NCBI GenBank assembly: GCA_940671915.1
Contig: CALNVZ010000174.1
Span: 1,889,705 to 1,953,704 of the forward strand
Length of the DNA stretch: 64,000 nt
Origin: Paracentrotus lividus
Taxonomy: Eukaryota; Echinodermata; Echinoidea; Camarodonta; Echinidae
Reading direction: 5' to 3'
Part shown: positions 43,713 to 54,480 of the stretch, piece by piece
Layout: each line of letters begins with the position of its first letter
How positions within the stretch are numbered: position 1 is the first letter of the stretch
Notes under the pieces: model-generated
What the model was told of the DNA's origin: nothing
The model's database searches: none
Seen by the model: only the letters and a program-made list of their open reading frames with translations
Translations under genes and position numbers: made by a program

Positions 43713-46147
43713 CACCGAGAGTGACTGATTGATCGTGTGTCTGTGAACAATTTTGGAAAAATTGTCATGTGTTGCCATTGGATTGGCCCTAGATTATTGC
43801 TAATAGGGCTAAAGTTAGTACATGGGTGTACAAATTTACCTTCTATAGATCTAGATCTAGATCTGTAGAAATATACAGGCCTTAAGATTAAAATCTGAAT
43901 GTTAAAAATTGAACGCTGTCTTATGTTTATTTATTTCATAAAATTATCATGATCAAACAGCCAGGTCTCGATGTAGATAGTCAACGTTACTTCGAATTTG
44001 ATGAATAGAGATTTGATTTACCTGAAATTAAAGACCTAATTTTCTTGCTAAGCACGTCATAAATATTTACAGATCTAGGCCCAGATCTAGGCCTAGATAA
44101 TCTAGGGTCTACATAATTACAGTTCACGTAAGGATTATTGCAGTATAAATGGAAATGAGCCTGTCAAAGGTGTAGCTTCACCAACAAGTGATGCAGAAGC
44201 TTAGCTAGTCCTGTGCTGAATAAAGTCTTTTCACTAGTGAAGTTGGTAATTGATAGCTTCCTTATGATTGAATAGAATTAGTCAAGTGTGTAAACTGTTA
44301 CACGTAATCCAGGAACATTGACAAACAGATCAGTCTATTGAACAATAAGAATCAATTACTTCTCTTGAAGAGAAAGAAAGTTTGATTTGTTCAGTGATGA
44401 TTGTGATGGCACAATAAACAAGAGTTGCAAAATAAATCTTGCTTGTTTGCTGTTGGTCTCCTTTTTTCTTCTTATTTTTGAGGGGGGGGGGGGGGGTTAT
44501 TATGAGTTTTTTTTGGTGGGGGGGGGGTTGAAATTCAATTCAGTTATAAATACCACTATAACATGTGCATATTAGTATTTTTAATTGAACTTGAATTATT
44601 TCCACATTATTCATTAAAAAATAAACAACACATAGTCTACATTAGTTATATAGGCCTATATGACAAACGTTTGTAGGCCTAGATCTATCTGGATTAACGT
44701 ACAGAAATTTACAGGAATGTAATGTGGTGCGTCATAAAAAGTTTTTGAAATAATTTTGTAAAGCAGGCAAGTCAAGCTATTCTTGTAACTTTGTCCCAAA
44801 GTGTTTATCCCAACAAATACTTACCAATGATATCTCAATTATTTCATAATTTATTTATCGTTAATTATTTGTTGGTAAATTAACACCAAACAAAGCTGCA
44901 AAATACTATGACTTGGGCCTACCTATGATCTAATTAAACAGACTCAAAATTGACAAATTAAAAAAACTGTAGTGATCTTGATTATTGATATAATGATTAT
45001 AAAGTAGGACTTGCTTTATGTTTACAAGTTAACATTTGAAGTTTAATATGTTATTCTTAAGGATATTAAAGGGTCAAATAATTGAAGGCCATGACCTTGG
45101 ATACCCCCTAAGAGGCATGGTGGGGGGGGGGGGGCTTCCCAACACACTGTTTGGAAATGAAAATTTTGGTGCCATGAGCTTTCTATTTTTACTGTACAAA
45201 TTATTAAAATGTGTCCCAAATTGGATAAGCAGCCTGCTCTACATTCAAGTGGAACAAACTATTTAGGTTTTGAAAATTTGTATTCCTTATCTAGACTAGG
45301 CCTCATCCATCTCCTGCTGGTGGTTCCTCAAGTTTTTGGTTTTAAGGTCAAAGTTTGTACTACCACCAGTGGGCATGCTTGGGAAGTTACCAACAAGTAA
45401 TACAGGTGAATGAACTCTTTGAGATGAGCTGGATTTGGGCATATCTTCATCCTCGCTTCATCCAAGAATTGCTGTATTCGCTGTATTTCCGGAGCGATTA
45501 ATTTTTCCGCTGAGCAGCCTCAAAGAATGTCCACAGGTCTTGAATTCGCGCTGCATGTTTATAAGCACGCAATTACCATCCCAAATGCAACATGCATAAA
45601 AAGCAAGCTCATTACTCGCGGGGTTTTTAAATTTTGCGCTGCCGAATCTTCGCTGCGAAATCCGTTGAAAATTAATTGTATCTGAAAATTTTAAATCCAT
45701 TACTATTTAGGTACACTGGACAAAAATGATCTTTGTTTTAAATGTATCCATGGGTAGGTAGTATTTTTGCTTTTTCCAAAATTCAGTTATGTTTCCAAGA
45801 CTTTTCCAGGCAGTTTATGAATTTAATATAAGCATAAATATATTTAAATCTAAAGAGAGAATTAAATGAATGAACAACACATACAGTAGGCTATTGCACT
45901 AACAATAAAAAATGACTGCATTCCCTATTAATTTGAAATGATACAGGTAAATGTAATAGGCTTGTTATCATAATTAGGGAGTTTTTGATTCTTGTCGAAT
46001 GAACGTAGTACTAGTCGACCGGCAAGTGCACAGTCAACGCGATTGACTGCTCAACCGTTCGTCCACTGCTGAAATCATTTTTCGATTCAGTCGTACGTAC
46101 CAGTATACTGTCACAGATAAAAGTAGAATAGAAATGAAGATTGAATT
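43713..46147. other. No gene seen (copy A)
   Basis: AT-rich sequence with G-runs near 44482-44495, 44516-44528 and 45122-45134 and AGATCTAGATCT words near 43850-43862. Open frames are short, interrupted by homopolymers, and show no family. A GC-richer patch at 45470-45670 looks like part of a dispersed repeat. Confidence 0.45.
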
Positions 46148-46149
46148 GT

Positions 46150-47470
46150 GATTCTTATGTATTTTCTTTGTTTATCTTTCTTTCCTTTCTCTTCTAATCA
46201 TTTCTTATGTATTCTATTGTTTTCTCCTTCTTCATCTTCTATTTCATTTTCATTTCTTATGTATTTCTTTGTTTTCCTTCTTTATTTTCTATCATTCTAT
46301 GTATTTCCTTTATTATCTTTCTTCCTTTCTCTTTATAATTGTTATGTATTTCTTTGTTTCTCCTTTTTCATCTTCTATTTCATCATTTTTTATGTATTTC
46401 CTTGTTTTATCTTTCCTTTCTCTTCTATCAATTCTTATGTTCTTGTTTTCATTTCTCTTTCATCTTCTTTTTCCATTTCTTTATGTTATTTCTTTGTTTT
46501 CCCTTCTCGATTTTCTATCATTCTTATATATGTATTTCATTGTTTTATCTTCTTTCCTTTCTCTTCTATCAATTTCTTATGAATTTTTTTTGTTTTCTCC
46601 TTCTTTCATCTTCTATTTCACCATTTCTTATGTATCCCTTGTTTTATCTCTCTTCCTTTCTCTTCTATCAATTTCTTATGTATTTCTTTGTTTTCCCTTC
46701 TTTTCATCTTTTACATGTATTTCATCATTTCTTTGTATTCCCTTGTTTTATCTTTCTTTCCTTTTCTCTTTCTATTCAATTTCTATGTCTTTCTTTGCTT
46801 TCTCCTTCTTCTCTCTTCTATTTCATCATTTCTTATGTATTTCTTTGTTTTCCCTTCTTTACTATCATTTCTTATGTATTCTGTTTATCTTTTCTTTCTT
46901 TCTCTTCTATTCAATTTCTTTTGTATTTCTTTGTTTTCTCCTTCTTTTCATCTAGTACTTCATCATTTCTTATGTATTTTCTTTGTTTTAATCTTCTTTC
47001 CTTTCTCTTCCATCAATTTCTTATGTATTTCTCTCTTTCCCCTTCTTTCATCTTTTATTTCATCATTTCTTATGTTATTTAATTTTGTTTTATCTTTCTT
47101 TCCTTCTCTTCCATCAATTTCTTATGTATTTCTCTCTTTTCCCCTTCTTTCATCTTCTACTCACGTTCTTATGTATTTCTTGTCTTATCTTCTTCCTTTC
47201 TCTTCTACAATTTCTTATGGTATTTCTTTGTTTTTCTCCCTCTTTCATCTTCTATTTTCATCATTTCTTATGTATTTCTTTGCCCTCTTTATTTTCTATC
47301 TTTCTTATTTTTTTCTTGGTTTATCTATTCTTCCTTTCTTCTTCTATCAATTTCTTATGATTATTTCCTTTGTTCTTCCTCCTTTCATTTCTATTTCCTC
47401 ATTGTCTTATTGTATTTTTTGTTTTTCCCTTCTTTTCATCTTCTATTTCATCAATTCTTATTGTTCAATC
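46150..47470 (+). repeat. Polypyrimidine tandem repeat, 1.3 kb (copy A)
   Basis: The plus strand is almost all T and C with scattered A. Recurring blocks are CATTTCTTATGTATTTCTTTG, TTTTCTCCTTCTTTCATCTTC and TTTCCTTTCTCTTCTATCAA, giving an imperfect unit of about 50 and 100 bases. All three forward frames stay open for long stretches (Phe/Leu/Ser/Tyr-rich) because stops are rare in such sequence. I do not regard these as genes. Confidence 0.9.
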
Positions 47471-47481
47471 ATCATTACCAG

Positions 47482-47654
47482 AATATGTTCCTAGTCGTAT
47501 CTATGCTCCTCAGGAAAAAACTATGCTTGTTACAAAAAGAAATGTATCAATGTACGGAGATCGCGTCATTTTCTTTCAGCTGCTCCAGCTTAATGGAATG
47601 CATTACCAACACAGATTCGTTCTTTGGAGACATTTAGAAACGTTCAAATCTTAA
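47482..47654 (+). CDS. Candidate terminal coding exon, family unknown (copy A)
   Basis: A pyrimidine tract ending ATTACCAG precedes an open frame in phase 1 that reads E-Y-V-P-S-R-I-Y-A-P-Q-E-K, then V-S-M-Y-G-D-R-V-I-F-F-Q-L-L-Q-L-N-G-M-H-Y and R-F-V-L-W-R-H-L-E-T-F-K-S before TAA. It has ordinary amino-acid composition, unlike the repeat before it, so it may be a real last exon or a transposon gene piece. No partner exon was found upstream. Confidence 0.3.
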
Positions 47655-48651
47655 TCTCAAAACATTTACTTTTTGTGAAGGCCATACTAACTTGAAAAAT
47701 ATTTAATTTGTATTATATTGTAAATTTGTAGTCATTTATATAATTATCAAAATATATAAAATTGTTTTTTACTTGTTCAGTGTGTTTGCATTGACAATTC
47801 CTTTCCTCTTTGACTTTGGACATCAGATTGGAGTGTGCGCCACACAGGCTGTCCTCTTTGAACTAATGTATGATGTATGTTGTTCAACACTTTCATCTTG
47901 TTTACAATGCGCCTTAGGAATAGTTTAACCTAGACAGATGGGCTATACAAATGTGTTATTACTTATTATTATTTTTCCTTGTTTTATTGTTATTATCCCT
48001 TTCTATTCTATCAATTTCTTATGTATTTGCTGTGTGTTCTGAGATCAGTGACGTCATCTTGACGAGTTGCGCCACATGAGAGCGAATAGCAAAAAAAAAA
48101 CCCTGGGGGGGAATTAAGTGTCCAAATTTTGGCATCGCACGAGAGCGCCTCATAGCAAATAGTTCTTTGCATGCGCAGAACTTAAAAAACTCCGCTTAAT
48201 CTCAGCTAGTTCACATAGTGGACGAGTCATCGGAAAACTGCTTAATATCCCCCCCAAAAAAAAAAAAATAAATAAATAAATAAAAATACCATTTTGTTCT
48301 TCATACACATGGGCAATAAATTTTATTCTTATATTCCCATTTTCTAAAACAGAGGATTGACCAATAGCCGTCTCTAGAAACAAAATATCAATGTAGATCT
48401 TACAGAATTGCCAGATATGGTGTGTTTGGTTGTCTACTAACAATGTTGGTGCATCTCATTTAGATGAAAACGTTGGACAACACAGTGTTGTTGATTGATA
48501 AGTTGTAATCTAAACCACGTGGATGAAACTCACCTTTGCTCCAGTTTATATGAATACACCAATCACTCACACTTGCTGGAGCTCTCTCATAACACAGCAT
48601 CCATTCATGGTAAACACCAGCTTAAAGGGTGTTATCAATTCTCTAGAATCT
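47655..48651. other. No gene seen (copy A)
   Basis: AT-rich sequence. An A-rich TAAA run lies near 48257-48286. The GC-richer patch 48040-48240 (GTGACGTCATC, TTGCGCCACATGAGAGCG) looks like a dispersed repeat. No family is recognised. Confidence 0.4.
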
Positions 48652-48656
48652 TATAA

Positions 48657-49743
48657 CAGTGGTTCCTAAAAAAAGGTTAATCGAAGTTCAAAAGGCGGTC
48701 ATTTCAAAAGTATATGGTTTATTTTTGATCATTGTTTACTAAACATACTTAGTAACTCATCAGCTTTAATTTGAGACATTGCTTACGTCCAAACTGTAAT
48801 GGCGCACAGAGTTTAGGGTCCTTTGAATGCTGATAGGTACAAAACCCATTTTTTCAAGTTTTTTAGTTTTTTAGGTTATGAAACCAACTTTTATAAATTT
48901 TTGGTTTTATAGTTCTTTGGGGGTTGTCAAAACACAAAGTTTTCAATGAAATGCAGTTTTCATTTCTCAAAGGAACCTATCTGATGGCAATGAGAGGGTT
49001 CGCCTTTATGAGTCTCTTGAGTCGAGGTGGAGACGTCTGCGTGACGTCTCCTGAGACTTCAGGGCGTCGAGGGGCAAAATGGAACAAAAGTCAAAACATG
49101 TTCAATCTTTTCAGTAGACTTCATTAAACGCAGCAAGTAAAAATTATTAACCCTTTCGAATTTCTTTTAGTCGCTTAGCAAGTTCCATCAACGTCTCTGC
49201 TACGTCGTGGATACTTAAGGACGTCGCCAGCAACCGTCCACAAAGATGTCACAGAGACTTGTTCACGTATTTAAAGAAGTCTCTAAAAGATTGGACATGT
49301 TTTTAACATCTGTTCGATTTTTCTCGACCCGACTTTCTTGCAGAATCAAGAGACGTCGCAGCGACCTCTCCCGGACTCCAGGACTCATGCATAACGAGGA
49401 CCCATTTTGATTACCAGTGAGATAGGTCCTTTGGACAAATGAGATTGCATTTCATAAACTTTGTGTGACAAAAACCCCCAAACTATGAAACCAAAAATTT
49501 TACAAAAAGTTGCGTTTCATACCCTAAACGAAAAAACTTGAAAAAAATGGGTTTTGTACCTATCACCTTCAAAGGACTCTAACTCTGTACCCATTACAGT
49601 TTGGACGCTAAGCAATGTCTCAAATTAAAAGCCGCATGAGTTTACTTCGTATTTTAGTAAACAATCACAAAAAAAAACCATATTACTTTTTGAAATGACT
49701 TTGACCTTTGAAACTTCGATTACCTTTTTTTAGGAACACACTG
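48657..49743. mobile_element. 1.09-kb foldback element with CAGTG ends (copy A)
   Basis: The left arm starts CAGTGGTTCCTAAAAAAAGG and runs about 330 bases. Its diverged mirror ends CCTTTTTTTAGGAACACACTG at 49743. Matching internal blocks include AATTTGAGACATTGCTTA/TAAGCAATGTCTCAAATT and AGGTACAAAACCCATTTTTT with its complement. TATAA stands directly outside both ends, a possible 5-bp target duplication. The centre (48990-49410) is rich in GACGTC and GTCTC words and partly mirrored too. No transposase is seen. Confidence 0.8.
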
Positions 49744-49748
49744 TATAA

Positions 49749-52690
49749 AAGAGTTTTCATAAGGCACAGAGCTCCAAATTTATTCTAATGCTACCTTAAA
49801 ATATTTGATTTTATTTGATGCCTACATGAAATTAGGATAAATTGTTTGCACCACATTTTAAGTAAAAATTACATAATTGATTAGATATGGCCCTGTTAAT
49901 GGTCTATAAACTGATAACTTTTTATCTCAACTTTGCATCAAATAATTTTGCTTTTGATTTGCTACTTAAGAAGATTACAAGAGCATCAAATCAAAATCAA
50001 TTTAAAAATGGGTAATTTAAATAACAATTTTCTTGGCAATTGGCAATTCGTCAGTGTTAATGTGTCGCGGGGTTAGGATTGAGTGTAGGCCTACATTAGC
50101 TAATATTTCTTATTCAAATGGATATGAAGAAATGTTCATTCTTATCTCATTGGATGGAAAGTTATCATCTCTTCTGTTTTCTTTCTTTCTTTGTGATCAC
50201 AGGTTCAAACAGGAAGCTCTAGATAAACAGACACATTCTCTTACAAATTGAATCACTACACCTATGCCGACATCACCATCTTGCCTGCTCTTTTTAGGAT
50301 TCAGTATTTGCTCTTCAAGTCTTTCCAGGTATATTATGGTTCATTGTTTTGATTAATTTATAATAATTTTAACCATCTTTATTTTAGAACAGGTGTTGGT
50401 AGAAACTTTACTGGGATTCATCCTTATAAAAGTGATCAAAAAAGGGCATTTGAGAAACCCTCCTATAATGTGCCTCTCACAAAAAAATGTATGACCATGT
50501 TCTTTTAAATACTTGCTTGGATTCTACAAAATACACAAATCAAAACCAAATTCTAAATGGCGCCCCTCCAAAAAGATTATTATACATGTATCTCTGCTTA
50601 GAAGAAACAAGATAGGCCTAATTATTTTGATAGATTTTCTCTCAAATTAATTTCCAGAATAGTGAGAAAAGTGATATTCAAAGCTCTTAGCCTTCGTGTA
50701 CTATAGCTTTCTTACGTAGACCAGGTGAGATGATAAATCATAAATCAAATTGAAAGAACTTTTGGCCAAGGGCAAATGTACCATCCATTTCTTAATGTAT
50801 GTTTATAATATTTTGAATGTAATGGGAATTTTGATAGCTCTTTAGTATTGAGGCGATTTATTAATGTTGATGTTAAAGGTTGAAGTTTAAATAAATATCC
50901 TTTATTTTAGCAATATTCTTAATGAACACTGGGAAATTCCCTTTTGTTGCATGTAGGTCATCAAGATTTCTGTTATTTTTTCTTTTGGCCTTTTTTTTTT
51001 TTTTTTTTTCTTAAATAGGAATGTGCATGGAAGTGCATGGAAAAGTTTGGAAAGATTTGTTCATAGGCAATTTTGATTCCCCCCCACCCCCCCCATTCTT
51101 CTATGTTTCTTGCTTAGAAACTCTCTTCCTCTGCGACAATGGTCTCAATAAAAAGCTATATTCTCAATCTTCTCTTGTTCTGTATTTAATCCAATTTACA
51201 TTAGTAGATTTGACACAATGCATCTTTTCACATATTATACCTCTCCTCCTCCTATTTGTTATTAGGCCTACCTTTTTGTGACTACCAAAAAATTCCTAGT
51301 CCATATCTTTTCCTCTCTGCCTTTTTTCTACAGGTTATAAATTTTCTTGTGAAGTTGTGAATCTTTCTTCCATTAATGTTTTCCTCTTCACTGTTTTTCC
51401 TGTGCTTGGCTGTCTCATGTTTATCATTTCATGTATGACTCATAAACATGAATGTGGTATCTCTTTGTTTTCTATCTCCATCTCACAAGTTTTAATTGCC
51501 TCTTGGTCTTTCTCTCTCCTACATTTACTGTATTTTCTTCTCGCGTCTCTCTCTCTCTGACTTTTATATTTTCCTCTATTTTTTTTTTTTACTATTAATA
51601 CTTATCTGCGGCTGTACGAACAAATTCAAGCGTTCCTGAGTGTTTCCATGAGCAACAAATGTCTGGCTGTTCTTTACCCTCTAGCCTTGTCCCAAGGGCA
51701 TTTTAATATACACTTGCTGCTCTTTACAAGAATTTGACAGCCAACAGTTTTACCTTGGCACAAGCGAACTAATCAGATTTAGGGGCCTTCTAGAAATTCC
51801 GGTTTTCACTTTTCAAACCATCAATGCCAGCGTGCACTTTTTTACTTTTTTATTAGATTACAATTGACTAGGTGTTTTAAGCTTAGTAAGAACAGCGGCT
51901 CTGTAAAGCTTTGCCATGCCTCAAGTCACTGAACTACTCAACCTGTTTTCTATCACCAGAATGCAAAATGTTTGAGCAGTGAATCTTATTGATATAATTA
52001 TGCCACTGGAATGATAATACACTTATTCAACTACCCAATACATATAGGCCTATACGCGCAATAATTATATTACCAGTTTAATGCAAAGAAGTACCTCATC
52101 AAAACATTTTTGTTTACCCATATTAAAATTTAGGCTAATTTTTACCCTGGAGTATTCTCTTGTACATTAGCCATTTATAGTTATTTCAGAGACTGGATGA
52201 TTTATGCAGGCTAGCTTTATAGGCTATGTGTCCTATGAGAGCCACACCTGGCGTCAGTTCTGTCTTGCTTAAATTGATTTGCGTTTTAACATCCTTTGTC
52301 AAAAAACAGAGATCAATTCACTTCAAATAGGGCAAATTATTTAAGGACACTTTCAAATTTGCAGTCCCTAAAGAACTAGGGTGTTTAAAAAAGAATAACA
52401 ATTAGAAAGAACTGACAAAACATTCTCAAATCAGAGTTTTCTCACAGCTTTTTTATATCAGAAGTGCACAATGTCTTTTAAACTAGAATTTGAAACCATT
52501 TTCATCACACTCTTGAGATTAAGCATCCATCTCATAAAATATCCAATTTTGACTTTGACCCAATCAAAATGAATGTAACTATACCACCCTCCATGCCTCA
52601 TTCACAATAGGGGGCGTTAACTTTTACACAAATTTCCATTCACTAGTACCCAAATGTCTTCAGCGTGTTTGTGCTTCAGGCATTAATTTT
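49749..52690. other. No clear gene (copy A)
   Basis: AT-rich sequence with T-runs (50992-51010), C-runs (51080-51093) and a CT microsatellite near 51545-51560. Forward open frames of 60-90 codons are present but match no family I recognise and have no splice context. Confidence 0.4.
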
Positions 52691-52927
52691 TCAGTGAATT
52701 ACTGTTGGTCCTGCTTTTTGTACAATTACATGTAAATTGGTCAAAGGCTGCTGACTCATGTTGACCCCGAGGCAAGTGGATTTGGTGATCTGATTCACAA
52801 GCTGGAATTTGCCAAATCCTCCAAACCTATCTTTGAGGTCAGGCCTCTCCTGAGCCTCTTGAGATATTAATGTGGCAGAGAATATGAGGACGGTGAAAGA
52901 AAATTGATGGGGGGGTCTCTCTATCAA
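52691..52927 (-). CDS. Unidentified small open frame or exon, 78 codons (copy A)
   Basis: More GC-rich than its flanks. The N-terminal part is hydrophobic (F-S-F-T-V-L-I-F-S-A-T-L-I-S) and is followed by Q-E-A-Q-E-R-P-D-L-K-D-R-F-G-G-F-G-K and a stop after G-P-T-V-I-H. It could be a small secreted protein, or an exon beginning at the AG just before the E-A-Q segment (the preceding sequence ends ATATCTCAAG). No family is recognised. Confidence 0.25.
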   Translation of the reverse strand: MIERPPHQFSFTVLIFSATLISQEAQERPDLKDRFGGFGKFQLVNQITKSTCLGVNMSQQPLTNLHVIVQKAGPTVIH

Positions 52928-53197
52928 GATAATAAGTAGATTTAAAAAGAGTAACTTATCATTAATCGTAAACTTCTCTTAAAGATTATTCTGGAAGTAT
53001 GGAATCTGAAACATATTCGATTTTTAAGAGCAGCTATCCCTATTAGCACTATTTGAAGCAATATGAATGTAACAAAAAGGCTAAAATCTGTCAAGTGCAG
53101 ACCACCTTAGCCCTACAATGTATGCTTTACTAGTGAACACATTTTGCTTTTGCAAATCGGTGTCTGCATATGATGTCTATATACATGATCTCTCTCG

Positions 53198-53222
53198 NNN
53201 NNNNNNNNNNNNNNNNNNNNNN
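53198..53222. other. Assembly gap, 25 N
   Basis: Exactly 25 unknown bases separate the two copies of the 10.75-kb unit. A round 25 is a typical placeholder length rather than a measured gap. Confidence 0.99.
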
Positions 53223-53575
53223 GTTGGTATTAAATTTGTATAGGTAACAATCCAAATAAAATAGAATTATGTGCCTAATCCCCTGTGCTGCTACGGGCAC
53301 TGCTGCTAGTAGCTCATAATCAGCTAGTCCAAATGGAAGGCAATCAATTTAAAAGTTAAGAATACCTCCAACAATGATATTTTATAATCCCTTCTTATAA
53401 CTAAAACTTTCTTTGTTAACTATTTACCCCTTCTGGTATCTCACTTCGCGGAAACACATTTGAGACGGATTTGTCAACATGGTTTTGCCATTATAGCTTG
53501 TTTCCTAAGTCTCCGCTTTCTCCTTAATTTTCAGACACGTTTCTAATAGGTCCTACTCTTTATACACGAAACAAA

Positions 53576-53984
53576 GGATTCCGTCGCGGAGATGTCTCCG
53601 CGATGGATAAAAAGTATTAGAGACGTCTCCCTTTGTCGCGGAGATGTAGTAGAGACGTCTCCTGGACGTCTCCGATACATTTATCATAAACTGTAACAAA
53701 GCAATTTCAAAAAACCATCTCAAAGTTGTATCCGCGACTCATGAAACGTTTTAAACAAATTTTTAAAAAAATTGTTGCGGAGACGTCTCCGAGACGTTTC
53801 ATGAGTCGCAGAAACAACTTTGAGATGGTTCTTTGAAAGTGCTTTGTTACAGTTTTTTTTTTAACTGTCGCGGACACGTCGTGGAGACATCTCCGCGACG
53901 TCTCCGCAACATCGGAGACGGAGACGTAATTTTTTTTTTTTTAAAATCTGTCGCGAAGGCGTTTTCGAGAAGTGAGATAACACC
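53576..53984. repeat. GACGTC-rich foldback element (copy B)
   Basis: Twin of 42816-43222. Here the outer word reads GTCGCGGAGATGTCTCCGCG, where copy A has GTCGGGGAG. The mirrored form is the likelier original, so copy A carries at least one base error there. Confidence 0.7.
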
Positions 53985-54043
53985 AAGGAATTGGCCATGT
54001 TTATTCATGGGATTCCTCTGACAATTATGCGTAAGACCTGACA

Positions 54044-54480
54044 TTTTACCTTCTGCCATTTTTACCTCCGCCATTTTACCTCTGCAATTTTACTCTGCCA
54101 TTTTTTGCCTTCTGCCCATTTTACCTCTGCCATTTTTACCTTGGCCATTTTGCCTCTCTCATTTTTACCGTCTGCCATTTTTACCTCTGCCATTATTACC
54201 TCTGCCGTTTTTTACCTCTGCCATTTTTGCCTCTGCCATTATTACCTCTGCCCATTTTTGCCTCTGCCATTTTTTAACCTCTGCCATTTTACCTCTGCCA
54301 TTATTTACCTCTGCCCGTTTTTACCTCTGCCATTTTTGCCTCTGCCATTATTACCTCTTGCCATTTTTTACCTCTGCCATTTTTTGGCCTTCTGCCTTTT
54401 ACCTCTGCCATTTTTACCTCTGCCATTTATTACCTCTGCCCATTTTTACCTCTGCCATTATTACCTCTGCCATTTTTTAC
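54044..54480 (-). repeat. 15-bp minisatellite, inverted orientation (copy B)
   Basis: Twin of 43287-43712 with more irregular unit lengths (extra T, C or G in many units), as expected from unpolished long-read sequence. Confidence 0.92.

Larger units (their letters stand above)
42463..53197. repeat. Duplicated 10.75-kb unit, copy A (left of gap)
   Basis: The same sequence restarts after the N gap at 53223. From about 44905 to 53197 every landmark I compared has its twin exactly 10803 bases downstream, including homopolymer lengths. From 42463 to about 44900 the twin differs by many one-base insertions and deletions (net 43 bases), mostly in homopolymers. That pattern points to unpolished sequence rather than ancient divergence. 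Contents are listed as separate entries. Confidence 0.95.

Noticed and set aside
43288-43732. Repeat-protein frames in the inverted minisatellite and its twin at 54105-54491
   Set aside because: Same cause as above. Unit lengths also break between the copies, as expected without coding constraint.
46148-47494. Long forward open frames of 144-268 codons rich in Phe, Leu, Ser and Tyr, resembling membrane proteins
   Set aside because: They overlap each other in all three frames and follow the polypyrimidine tandem repeat, where stop codons are rare. There is no domain, start context or splice structure.
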